8,975 nt of DNA from Paraktedonobacter sp035294465 (lineage in GTDB: Bacteria; Chloroflexota; Ktedonobacteria; Ktedonobacterales; Ktedonobacteraceae), in contig DATGKW010000020.1 of NCBI GenBank assembly GCA_035294465.1, positions 1 through 8,975 on the forward strand, given 5' to 3'. Shown in pieces: positions 1 through 5,887 of this stretch (the first letter of the stretch is position 1; every line of letters starts with the position of its first letter). Position numbers and translations under genes: made by a program. A model generated the notes under the pieces. It saw only the letters and a list, made by a program, of their open reading frames with translations. It had not been told where the DNA came from and did not search any database.

Positions 1-44
1 GAGACCAGGGAAACGCGGAAGTGATGCTGGGCCGCTCGTTTCAT
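1..44 (-). CDS. Start of a downstream gene, probably the sensor histidine kinase partner (partial, runs off the left edge)
   Basis: An ATG at 44-42 on the minus strand begins only 3 nt after the stop codon of the response regulator gene. It stays open to the window edge, giving 14 codons that read MKRAAQHHFRVSLV. A basic, short cytoplasmic start turning hydrophobic is typical of a membrane sensor kinase. Genes placed directly behind OmpR-family regulators at such spacing are usually their cognate histidine kinases. A purine-rich stretch at the end of the regulator gene could serve as the ribosome binding site, implying translational coupling. No catalytic motif is visible in the fragment, so the identity rests on position only. 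Any other membrane protein remains possible. Confidence 0.5.
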   Translation of the reverse strand, partial: MKRAAQHHFRVSLV

Positions 45-47
45 CTC

Positions 48-731
48 TCACTCTTGTTCTACTGGTGGTTGCAGGCGGTAGCCGACGCCGCGCACCGTGG
101 TCAGCAATTTGACCTCGAACGGGTCGTCGATCTTGCGCCGCAGGCGGCGAACGTACACGTCAATCACATTCGATTCACACTCAAAATCGTAATTCCAGAT
201 ATGCTGCTCGATCATCTCGCGTGTGACCACCTGATTAGGATGATACATCAGGTATTCGAGCAGGGCAAACTCTTTTGGCGTCAGATCAAGCGGTCGTCCT
301 TCTCGCTCAACGGTGTGAGTGATCGGATCGACTACCAGCTTGCCCACGATCAGGCGCCCCTGTTTTGCAGGCTGCTGGCGGCGCAGCAGGGCGCGCAGAC
401 GCGCCAGCAATTCGCGCATGGCAAAAGGTTTTACCAGGTAATCATCAGCGCCGCAATCCAGGCCCTCAACCCTATCGTCGATGCTGTCCCGCGCGGTCAG
501 CAGAAGAATCGGCGTCTGAATCCGCCGCCTGCGCAGATCGCGGCAGACCTCCAGCCCATCTTTCTCAGGCAACAGAATATCCAGGATGATCAGATCGTAG
601 GCGGTCAGTTCCGCCAGGTCCTGGCCCTCCTGGCCATCATAGGCGCTATCGACGCTATAGCCCTCGTGAACGAGACTGGCCGATAGCGAATTATTGAGGC
701 GGTGGTTATCTTCAATCACAAGGATGCGCAT
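48..731 (-). CDS. OmpR/PhoB-family two-component response regulator
   Basis: This 227-residue protein has the normal length and order for an OmpR-type regulator. The N-terminal receiver domain (about 1-117) shows the acidic pair E7/D8, the phosphoacceptor D51 in LIILDILLP, T79, Y98 and K101 in the D-Y-L-V-K-P-F motif. The C-terminal winged-helix DNA-binding domain (about 128-220) has LTPKEFALLEYL, the recognition-helix stretch VIDVYVRRLRRKI, and the end motif TVRGVGYRL. It should be phosphorylated by a sensor kinase and bind direct-repeat DNA. The next gene on the strand starts 3 nt after its stop and is probably that kinase. It is transcribed divergently from the copper lipoprotein gene, and the space between them holds a candidate binding box. 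The ATG at 731 is the natural start because the receiver begins immediately (MRILVIEDN); the Shine-Dalgarno is weak. The family is certain, but the stimulus is unknown. Confidence 0.95.
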   Translation of the reverse strand: MRILVIEDNHRLNNSLSASLVHEGYSVDSAYDGQEGQDLAELTAYDLIILDILLPEKDGLEVCRDLRRRRIQTPILLLTARDSIDDRVEGLDCGADDYLVKPFAMRELLARLRALLRRQQPAKQGRLIVGKLVVDPITHTVEREGRPLDLTPKEFALLEYLMYHPNQVVTREMIEQHIWNYDFECESNVIDVYVRRLRRKIDDPFEVKLLTTVRGVGYRLQPPVEQE

Positions 732-779
732 TGCTCAGTTTCTTTCTGGCTTTCCTTCAAGCGTGCCTGTTCTTTTCAG

Positions 780-785
780 ATTATG
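780..785 (-). promoter_or_regulatory. Candidate -10 element of the response regulator gene
   Basis: Read on the minus strand this is CATAAT, five of six matches to the TATAAT consensus. No good -35 lies 16-18 bp upstream; instead the direct repeats at 795-814 occupy that position. That is the arrangement of activator-dependent promoters in the PhoB/OmpR family. Transcription would start near 773, giving a leader of about 42 nt. The motif match is seen; promoter activity is inferred. Confidence 0.4.
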
Positions 786-794
786 GCATATCGA

Positions 795-814
795 GATGAC
801 AAATTGATGACAAA
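795..814. promoter_or_regulatory. Tandem direct-repeat box, candidate OmpR/PhoB-type regulator binding site
   Basis: GATGACAAA occurs perfectly at 795-803 and again at 806-814, an 11-bp period. Winged-helix OmpR-family dimers bind head-to-tail half-sites spaced about one helical turn. The nearer repeat lies 9 bp upstream of the minus-strand -10 at 780-785, matching the usual box-to-minus-10 distance of PhoB-class activation. A third unit at 817-825 is only weakly similar. The adjacent response regulator is the obvious candidate binder, which would mean autoregulation, possibly with control of the divergent copper lipoprotein gene. Confidence 0.5.
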
Positions 815-854
815 AATAAGTTGAAATATTCACGTTGCTGTCACCTGCGGGCAC

Positions 855-860
855 TATACT
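855..860 (+). promoter_or_regulatory. Candidate -10 element of the cupredoxin gene
   Basis: TATACT matches the -10 consensus at five of six positions and lies 57 bp before the cupredoxin ATG. The best -35-like hexamer, TTGCTG at 835-840, is separated by only 14 bp, which is short, so this may be a weak or activator-dependent promoter. Predicted transcription start is near 867. Confidence 0.3.
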
Positions 861-916
861 CTCGCCATAAGCTTTGCTAATTACTATGGTCTCGATAGAA
901 AAGGGGAAAGAACACT

Positions 917-1321
917 ATGAAGAAATTCGTTGTATCGCTTATTCTGCTGGGTTTCATGCTGCTCTTCTTGCCTGCTTGCGCCGGCGGCACCGGCAGTTGC
1001 AGTGGCAGTAGCAAAGGAAGCAGCGGTGGTACTCCGACGATGTATATGTGCGGGAACAGCTTCGCCCAGTCGAGTATCACAATCAACAAGGGACAGAGCC
1101 TGAAACTGGTCAATAATGCATCGGATGTGCATGTTATTGCGAATGGAACCTGGAATAACGGCACGGCGCAGCCTGGCAGAGAATCTGGTGCTCCAGAGGT
1201 CAATAACGTGAACATTGGCGGCAATGGCTCGGCTACTATCGGCCCTTTCACGACCGCTGGCACCTTCAAGCTCTACTGCACTGTACATCCGGGGATGAAT
1301 CTGACGGTGATTGTGAAGTGA
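917..1321 (+). CDS. Cupredoxin-like type-1 copper lipoprotein
   Basis: This 134-residue protein is probably an exported electron carrier or copper-binding protein anchored to the outer face of the membrane. A lysine-containing start and hydrophobic core (residues 4-18) lead into a lipobox L18-P-A-C21, so C21 should be lipidated. A Gly/Ser-rich tether (22-40) follows, then a plastocyanin/azurin-type beta-sandwich. The type-1 copper ligands are visible: H72 in SDVHV, and C121, H124 and M127 in YCTVHPGM. Two further cysteines, C28 and C45, lie in or near the tether and are not part of the copper site. AAGGGG at 901-906 supports the start. The gene is divergent from the two-component genes and lies 34 bp before a small membrane protein, probably in one operon. 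The copper-binding fold is well supported; the redox partner is unknown. Confidence 0.88.
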   Translation: MKKFVVSLILLGFMLLFLPACAGGTGSCSGSSKGSSGGTPTMYMCGNSFAQSSITINKGQSLKLVNNASDVHVIANGTWNNGTAQPGRESGAPEVNNVNIGGNGSATIGPFTTAGTFKLYCTVHPGMNLTVIVK

Positions 1322-1355
1322 GCAAGAGAGATGGTCTGATAAGGAGGCATTCCTG

Positions 1356-1796
1356 ATGATGGCAACTACTGCTCGTCGCCGGCCGGCGGTCGTCACGCTG
1401 ATCACCGTGCTGATCGTTGGAGAGACTGTGACTTTTCTGCTTGCGTCTCTCCTGCACCTGGGTGTACCAATCCCGTTGGGATTCACGCAGCCCCAACTCA
1501 TCGCTGCCGCAATTGTCGAAGGACTGATCTGGCTTTTTCTCTCAGTGAGCCTTTACGCTCTGTTTGCTCATAGGACCTGGGCATGGGGGGTAACCCTTGC
1601 AGCGCACATCTTTTCTGTAGCCGGAGTGGGTGTAGGAATATTCGAAACAAGCCGTAGCGGTGCAGGCGGCGAGCCAAATTTCGTCTATCACCGCGTGATC
1701 ATGGTGGCGCTCATAGTTGTTCTGGCGCTGCTGGCCACGCCTGCTGCGAGAGCTACGCTAGGACATGGCAGGCTGGCCTCGCCCATGAAGGAGTAA
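1356..1796 (+). CDS. Small four-helix integral membrane protein of unknown function
   Basis: I do not recognise a named family with confidence. The 146-residue product has a short basic N-terminus (RRR at 7-9) and four likely membrane helices at about 11-35, 47-70, 75-96 and 112-130, with a hydrophilic loop near 98-111. A strong AAGGAGG at 1341-1347 sits 8 nt before the chosen ATG; a second ATG directly after it (1359) is equally usable and changes the protein by one residue. It follows the copper lipoprotein gene by 34 bp with no visible terminator, so co-transcription is likely. That raises the possibility that it works in the envelope alongside the cupredoxin. There are no catalytic motifs, metal-binding clusters or transporter signatures. 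Its composition and strong ribosome binding site make it a real gene; its function is open. Confidence 0.75.
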   Translation: MMATTARRRPAVVTLITVLIVGETVTFLLASLLHLGVPIPLGFTQPQLIAAAIVEGLIWLFLSVSLYALFAHRTWAWGVTLAAHIFSVAGVGVGIFETSRSGAGGEPNFVYHRVIMVALIVVLALLATPAARATLGHGRLASPMKE

Positions 1797-1821
1797 GCTT
1801 TGCCTCTTGCTTGCTGGATTC

Positions 1822-1830
1822 TGCTATACT
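1822..1830 (+). promoter_or_regulatory. Extended -10 promoter candidate for the nucleoside phosphorylase gene
   Basis: TGCTATACT contains the TGn extension followed by TATACT, five of six matches to consensus. No good -35 lies 16-18 bp upstream, which extended -10 promoters can tolerate. Transcription would begin near 1837, giving a leader of about 56 nt that contains a small CGCGT/ACGCG stem at 1846-1861. The site lies in the gap between the membrane protein stop and the phosphorylase ATG, so it could give independent expression of the phosphorylase. Confidence 0.4.
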
Positions 1831-1892
1831 GTGTAGACAGTTTCGCGCGTGACTCGACGCGTTTGGTGCTCAGTAACCAGGATGGGGGAACG

Positions 1893-3203
1893 ATGCAGGT
1901 AGGAGAACTGATTCGACGCAAACGGGATGGAGAAGCGCTCAGCGCCGAAGAAATCGATTGGTTTATTCAGCATTACACACAGGAGAAGATTGCCGATTAC
2001 CAGGCAGCAGCCTGGCTGATGGCCGTGTACCTTCGCGGTATGACAGCCCAGGAGACAACCGACCTGACTCTATCAATGGCTCGTTCGGGCGAGCAATTGA
2101 AGGTGCGCGAGGTCATCGCGCCGGTGGTGGATAAGCACAGCACCGGTGGCGTTGGCGATAAGGTCACGCTGGCCGTGGCCCCGCTTGTCGCGGCGTGCGG
2201 CGTGGCCGTGGCTAAGATGTCTGGACGCGGTCTTGGCCACACGGGCGGCACAGTCGATAAGCTGGAGTCCGTGGAAGGCTTTCGTTCCAGCCTGGATCGC
2301 GACGAGTTTATGCGTATCTTGCTCAAGCACAGCATTGTCCTGGCTGGCCAATCCGGCGAACTGGCGCCCGCCGATGGCAAGCTCTATGCTTTGCGTGATC
2401 TTACCGCGACTGTTGAAAGTATCCCTCTGATTGCCGCGAGCATTATGAGCAAGAAGCTGGCTATCGGCGCTTCGCACCTGCTACTTGACGTAAAGTTCGG
2501 TTCGGGAGCGTTTATGAAGGATGTTGAGAGCGCGCATCTGCTGGCGAAGACAATGGTTGACATAGGGCGCCTCGCGGACCTGCACACCGTGGCGGCAATT
2601 ACGTCGATGGAGCAGCCGCTGGGGCGCGCAATCGGCAACGTGCTGGAGCTGGCAGAGGCCATTGCCATTTTGCGCGGGGAGGGACCTGCTGATGTCTCTG
2701 ACCTTTGCTATCACGAAGCCGCTGAGCTGCTGGTGATGGCCGGGAGAGTGCCCGGCATGGCCGAGGCTGAGATGCGCGTAAAAAAAGCTGTACATTCGGG
2801 AGACGCGCTGGCTAAACTTGCCGAGGTTATCGAGGCCCAGGGCGGCAACCCCAGGCAGATTGAGCAGCCCGATCTCTTGCCCAGGGCTCCCGTGCGTGCA
2901 ATGCTGCGGGTGCCTCGCACTGGCTATCTCGCGGAAATTGAGGCCGAGGGCCTTGGCCTGGCTTGTATGCGGCTGGGCGCGGGTCGCTTTCAGAAAGGCG
3001 ATGCCATCGATTATCGCACCGGCTTTGTCTTGCAGGCCAAAGTCGGCGACCACCTTTCAAGCGGTGATCCACTGATCGAAATCCATGCGCGCAGCGAAGA
3101 CGAGGTCTCCTCTATACAAAATGCAGTTCTAGCTTGCTATCACTGGAGCGAGGCCCCGGTGAACGCGGGGCCTCTGGTGTATGATACGCTGCGGCCGGAG
3201 TGA
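1893..3203 (+). CDS. pdp: Pyrimidine-nucleoside phosphorylase (thymidine phosphorylase family)
   Basis: The enzyme reversibly splits pyrimidine nucleosides with phosphate into free base and (deoxy)ribose-1-phosphate, in cytosolic nucleoside salvage. The 436-residue length is normal for the family. Domains are an N-terminal helical domain (about 1-66), the phosphate-binding alpha/beta domain, and a C-terminal PYNP_C domain (about 345-430). The phosphate-site motif DKHSTGGVGDK is at 80-90 and the family signature SGRGLGHTGGTVDKLES at 110-126. The pyrimidine-site residues Y165, R168, S183 and K187 and the catalytic-region H82 are all present. K108 in VAKMSGR is as in Bacillus-type pyrimidine-nucleoside phosphorylases rather than the methionine of E. 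coli thymidine phosphorylase, hence pdp rather than deoA. An in-frame TTG at 1800 would add 31 residues with no homology and overlap the promoter. The ATG at 1893, preceded by GGGGGA, begins with the normal family N-terminus. The gene is convergent with the kinase gene. Confidence 0.93.
   Translation: MQVGELIRRKRDGEALSAEEIDWFIQHYTQEKIADYQAAAWLMAVYLRGMTAQETTDLTLSMARSGEQLKVREVIAPVVDKHSTGGVGDKVTLAVAPLVAACGVAVAKMSGRGLGHTGGTVDKLESVEGFRSSLDRDEFMRILLKHSIVLAGQSGELAPADGKLYALRDLTATVESIPLIAASIMSKKLAIGASHLLLDVKFGSGAFMKDVESAHLLAKTMVDIGRLADLHTVAAITSMEQPLGRAIGNVLELAEAIAILRGEGPADVSDLCYHEAAELLVMAGRVPGMAEAEMRVKKAVHSGDALAKLAEVIEAQGGNPRQIEQPDLLPRAPVRAMLRVPRTGYLAEIEAEGLGLACMRLGAGRFQKGDAIDYRTGFVLQAKVGDHLSSGDPLIEIHARSEDEVSSIQNAVLACYHWSEAPVNAGPLVYDTLRPE
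3150..3174. repeat. Perfect 9-bp GC-rich inverted repeat at the end of the phosphorylase gene, between convergent genes
   Basis: GAGGCCCCG at 3150-3158 pairs perfectly with CGGGGCCTC at 3166-3174 around a 7-nt loop. It lies inside the last codons of the phosphorylase gene and about 36 nt beyond the stop of the oppositely oriented kinase gene. There is no T-run on either strand after it, so it does not meet the rule for an intrinsic terminator. It could still slow polymerase or act with Rho for transcripts coming from the kinase side. The repeat is seen; the role is inferred. Confidence 0.4.
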
Positions 3204-3209
3204 TCCAGA

Positions 3210-5693
3210 TTATTTTGACAACTTTAACTCTAGAAAATCTGCCGTCGGCAACGCCGGATCGTTTGCGCCCCGGGTGACGTAAACATGACCATCACCATCG
3301 CAGGCAGCTGTACCGAGCAGGGAGCCACCCCCCGGAAGGGGAGCCAGTGCCTGCCATTTGAAAGTGCGTAGATCGAAGAGCCAGGCTGTGGCGAGCGACC
3401 GGTTGAGCGCCGCGTTATAGCCGCCTATGATTACCAGGTGGCCCTGGCCATCGGTGCAGCCTTCCGCGCCGCTAAGGTAATTGGGCGCTGTTACAGGCAG
3501 CGGACTCCAGGCGTTTTGTTGCACGCTATAGCGGTAGATCTGTGTCATCGGTTCTCGTTGACCAGCGTCGCGTGAGCCACCCAGCAAGATAATGTTGCCG
3601 CTGCTGTCCTGGGCAAGCTGAACATAGCCAAGACCTACTGGCAGGCTCGCCAGATTATGCCACAGGCCGCTGGCAATGTCATAGCGATACCAGCCCGTTC
3701 CTGCCTGGGCGGAGGGTACGCCGGGCGTCAGGAAGCCTTCGGTCAGATAGAGATGTCCCTGACCGTCGGCCAGCATCGATCCTCCGAAACCAAGTGGAAA
3801 CTGCGGCGGTACGGGGAGAGCGCTCAGGGTATTGGTAGCTGGCTGATAGAGATAGAGGGTTGCCGAGACCTTGTTCTGGCCAGGCGAGAAGCCTCCGGTA
3901 AAGAAGAGGTTGCCATGCTGATCCAGCGCAGCGGCATTATTGCCCATCAAGGGAAAGTTTGCTACAGGAACTTTTTCCCAGCGAGCAGTAGCGATAGTGT
4001 AGCGATACAGGCCCTGGCTGTACGTCGGTGCAGCCTGGTTGCCGCGAAATCCCCCTGTAACATAAATAAATGCCTGCCCGTTGCTTACTGTGTAGAGCGC
4101 GGTATTATCTGCCATTTGCGTAGGGAGCGCGGGCAAGCTTTGCCAGACGCTGGATGGTTCCACAGAGGTAGTAGCCTGAAATGCTCTGGTTCTGGCAGAC
4201 GTAAGTGTTCCAGGCAATGATAGGTGGGTTGCCATCGAGGCAGTAGAGATGTAAAAGTAAGCGAGCAGAGAGGCCGAGAGAAGCAGGAGCAGAATACAGA
4301 GCGAAAGAAGCGTCCGGGCTGTCCTGCGTTTGCGCGGCGCTGGCCGTGACGAGGGCGGACAAGGGATTGGCGGTATTTGAGGCAGCGGCGTGGGCGCTGT
4401 TGGAGTCTTCTCGGCCATCTTCTGTTGCTCATTCAGGCTGAAGGCGTCCATCACGGCCGGCTGAGAGCCGCTATATTTGAGTGGAGAGGAAATCGCTCGT
4501 AGCTTCAGACTCTGGTCAATGGCGGTGAACTGATGGGCCAGGGCCTCCTGTTCAAGGCTGGAGCGCAGGGTGTTGCGCTGCGTGCGTTCGCGCATGCGCA
4601 TATGCAGGGATCGCTGGTTCTGCTCACGGGCGAGTTCGCTGCTCAAAAAGCCCTGCGAACTGGGAGGCGGGATCAGCATCGGAAAAACGGGCGTTTTCTG
4701 CGCGGCAGTGATCTCCGCCATCAGGGTGTGATAACGATAGGCCCGGCGCTCTTCCACCGCGTGTACGCGTTCCAGGGCTTGATAAAAGGTGTGCGCCGAT
4801 TGGAAGCGATACATCGGCTCTGCTCGCGTGGCCACCATGACCAGTCCGCTCAATGCTGGCGAGACTGCCGGATTGAGTTTGTGCAGGGGCTCCAGATGAT
4901 CCATATGCATTCCTCGCCGGGTGGGACGTTGGCCGCTGAGCATCTCGTGAATAATCACTCCCAGACTATACAGGTCGGAGCGCGCGTCGGTCTGGCCGGT
5001 CCCTTCATATTGCTCTGGTGAGGCATAGCCGGGCGAGCCAAAGTCGGTGGTATCGTTGAATTGTCCCTCTTTGAAGTAACGCGCGATGCCGAAATCGACG
5101 ATCATCAGCCGGCCGTCGGGATGCAGAATAATATTCGCCGGTTTGAGGTCGCGGAAGACCACGGGTGGGTTCTGCCGGTGCAGGTAGTCCAGTACATCGC
5201 AAATTTGCAGCGCGTAGTTGACTGCTTCCAGCGGCGGCAAGGGCGCGTGCTCGCGCATATGGGAGGAGAGCGTAGAACCGGGCACATATTCCATAACCAG
5301 GTACCAGCAGCCGTTTTCCAGGAAATAGTCGTAGAGCAAAGGGATGGCCGGATGGCGCAAGCGAGCCAGAAGCAGAGCCTCGCGCAAGAAGCGGTCGGTA
5401 TTCGGCCCGCCGCTTAGCGGGAAATCGCCCCGCGTCGATGGAGGGGGGGGCTCCTTGCTATGCAGCCGCTGGTCCAGTTCCTCGATCACGACAGGAGGCA
5501 GAGGCTCGTCCGCGTGTACCTGTTTGATAGCTACCGGGACATCCACCTGAGCATGTGCGCCCAAAAACACCTGTCCCATACCGCCGTGTCCCAGCACCGC
5601 CTCAATGATATACTCCCCTTTCTGCAGCGTGCGCCCGACCGGCGTATCTTGTTGAGTTACCTTGTGACCGGCCTGCGAATCGGATATCGACAT
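3210..5693 (-). CDS. Receptor-like Ser/Thr protein kinase with transmembrane segment and extracytoplasmic kelch beta-propeller
   Basis: This 827-residue protein probably senses something outside the membrane and phosphorylates cytoplasmic proteins. The kinase domain (about 28-310) has the glycine loop GHGGMG (35-40), K57 in VAIK, the probable alphaC E105, a catalytic loop FRDLKPANI with D182, K184 and N187, D200-F-G, and SPE (225-227) in place of APE. HRD is FRD here. About 48 residues separate K57 and E105, leaving a roughly 30-residue proline-rich insertion around 70-100. A charged linker (310-455) follows, then a basic stop-transfer RKRR and a membrane helix at about 460-482. The outer part (515-827) has six repeats of about 50 residues with strand-plus-glycine cores near 546, 598, 650, 704, 756 and 808, as in kelch propellers; the third and sixth carry EG and RG instead of GG. 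The ATG at 5693 is preferred over a GTG at 5714 because GGAGGGG precedes it. Confidence 0.92.
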   Translation of the reverse strand: MSISDSQAGHKVTQQDTPVGRTLQKGEYIIEAVLGHGGMGQVFLGAHAQVDVPVAIKQVHADEPLPPVVIEELDQRLHSKEPPPPSTRGDFPLSGGPNTDRFLREALLLARLRHPAIPLLYDYFLENGCWYLVMEYVPGSTLSSHMREHAPLPPLEAVNYALQICDVLDYLHRQNPPVVFRDLKPANIILHPDGRLMIVDFGIARYFKEGQFNDTTDFGSPGYASPEQYEGTGQTDARSDLYSLGVIIHEMLSGQRPTRRGMHMDHLEPLHKLNPAVSPALSGLVMVATRAEPMYRFQSAHTFYQALERVHAVEERRAYRYHTLMAEITAAQKTPVFPMLIPPPSSQGFLSSELAREQNQRSLHMRMRERTQRNTLRSSLEQEALAHQFTAIDQSLKLRAISSPLKYSGSQPAVMDAFSLNEQQKMAEKTPTAPTPLPQIPPIPCPPSSRPAPRKRRTARTLLSLCILLLLLSASLLAYFYISTASMATHLSLPGTLTSARTRAFQATTSVEPSSVWQSLPALPTQMADNTALYTVSNGQAFIYVTGGFRGNQAAPTYSQGLYRYTIATARWEKVPVANFPLMGNNAAALDQHGNLFFTGGFSPGQNKVSATLYLYQPATNTLSALPVPPQFPLGFGGSMLADGQGHLYLTEGFLTPGVPSAQAGTGWYRYDIASGLWHNLASLPVGLGYVQLAQDSSGNIILLGGSRDAGQREPMTQIYRYSVQQNAWSPLPVTAPNYLSGAEGCTDGQGHLVIIGGYNAALNRSLATAWLFDLRTFKWQALAPLPGGGSLLGTAACDGDGHVYVTRGANDPALPTADFLELKLSK

Positions 5694-5696
5694 TTT

Positions 5697-5703
5697 CCCC
5701 TCC
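5697..5703 (-). promoter_or_regulatory. Ribosome binding site that fixes the kinase start
   Basis: On the minus strand this reads GGAGGGG, followed by AAA and the ATG at 5693. The upstream in-frame GTG at 5714 has no comparable site and would place this motif inside the coding region, so the ATG is the likely start. Confidence 0.7.
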
Positions 5704-5732
5704 ACACAATCCACGAATCCACTTCACTATGT

Positions 5733-5761
5733 ATGGTACTGATTAAAAGGCTGTTCGTCAA
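5733..5761 (-). promoter_or_regulatory. Sigma-70-type promoter candidate for the kinase gene
   Basis: On the minus strand TTGACG (5756-5761) is separated by 17 bp from TACCAT (5733-5738). The -35 matches consensus at five of six positions and the -10 at four of six. Transcription would begin near 5726, leaving a short leader of about 33 nt before the ATG at 5693. No operator-like repeat is evident next to it. Confidence 0.4.
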
Positions 5762-5841
5762 CAAGAGAGCGGCTCTATCACGCGCTCGCTTCTTCTCCCT
5801 GGATCGTCGAGACGAGAGGAAGAGTTAAAATAGGAAAAAAA

Positions 5842-5887
5842 GCTCAAATGCTTGACACTCTAACTTGCTCCGTGCTAGCATTTGAGC
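5842..5887. repeat. Perfect 11-bp inverted repeat bracketing a promoter, candidate operator
   Basis: GCTCAAATGCT at 5842-5852 is the exact reverse complement of AGCATTTGAGC at 5877-5887, with 24 bp between the arms. The left arm touches the -35 hexamer and the right arm covers the -10 hexamer of the promoter at 5852-5881. Arm centres are 35 bp apart, a little over three helical turns. A repressor bound to both arms would block polymerase. The right arm also takes part in a second, overlapping inverted pair, TAGCAT (5876-5881) and ATGCTA (5888-5893). Confidence 0.55.
5852..5881 (+). promoter_or_regulatory. Strong sigma-70-type promoter candidate for the ABC importer operon
   Basis: A perfect TTGACA (5852-5857) is followed after 18 bp by TAGCAT (5876-5881), preceded by TGC, which gives the TGn extension. 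Transcription would start near 5888, so the ATPase ATG at 6159 would have a leader of about 270 nt. It is the best-matching promoter in the window and lies within the 11-bp inverted repeat, which suggests repression of a strong core promoter. Confidence 0.55.

Noticed and set aside
21..686. A 221-codon plus-strand frame opposite the response regulator.
   Set aside because: It is fully antisense to an unmistakable response regulator and has no recognisable domain or ribosome binding site.
1800..1892. A 31-residue N-terminal extension of the phosphorylase from a TTG codon.
   Set aside because: It has no family similarity, covers the extended -10 promoter, and the ATG at 1893 begins exactly where the family's N-terminus does.
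4533..5021. Long plus-strand open frames opposite the kinase gene (also 3657-4220 and 5460-5828).
   Set aside because: They mirror a coding region with clear kinase and propeller motifs and show no domains of their own.
5410..5420. The palindrome CCGCTTAGCGG in the kinase gene as an operator or hairpin.
   Set aside because: It has a single-base centre, lies inside coding sequence and has no promoter context; probably chance in GC-rich DNA.
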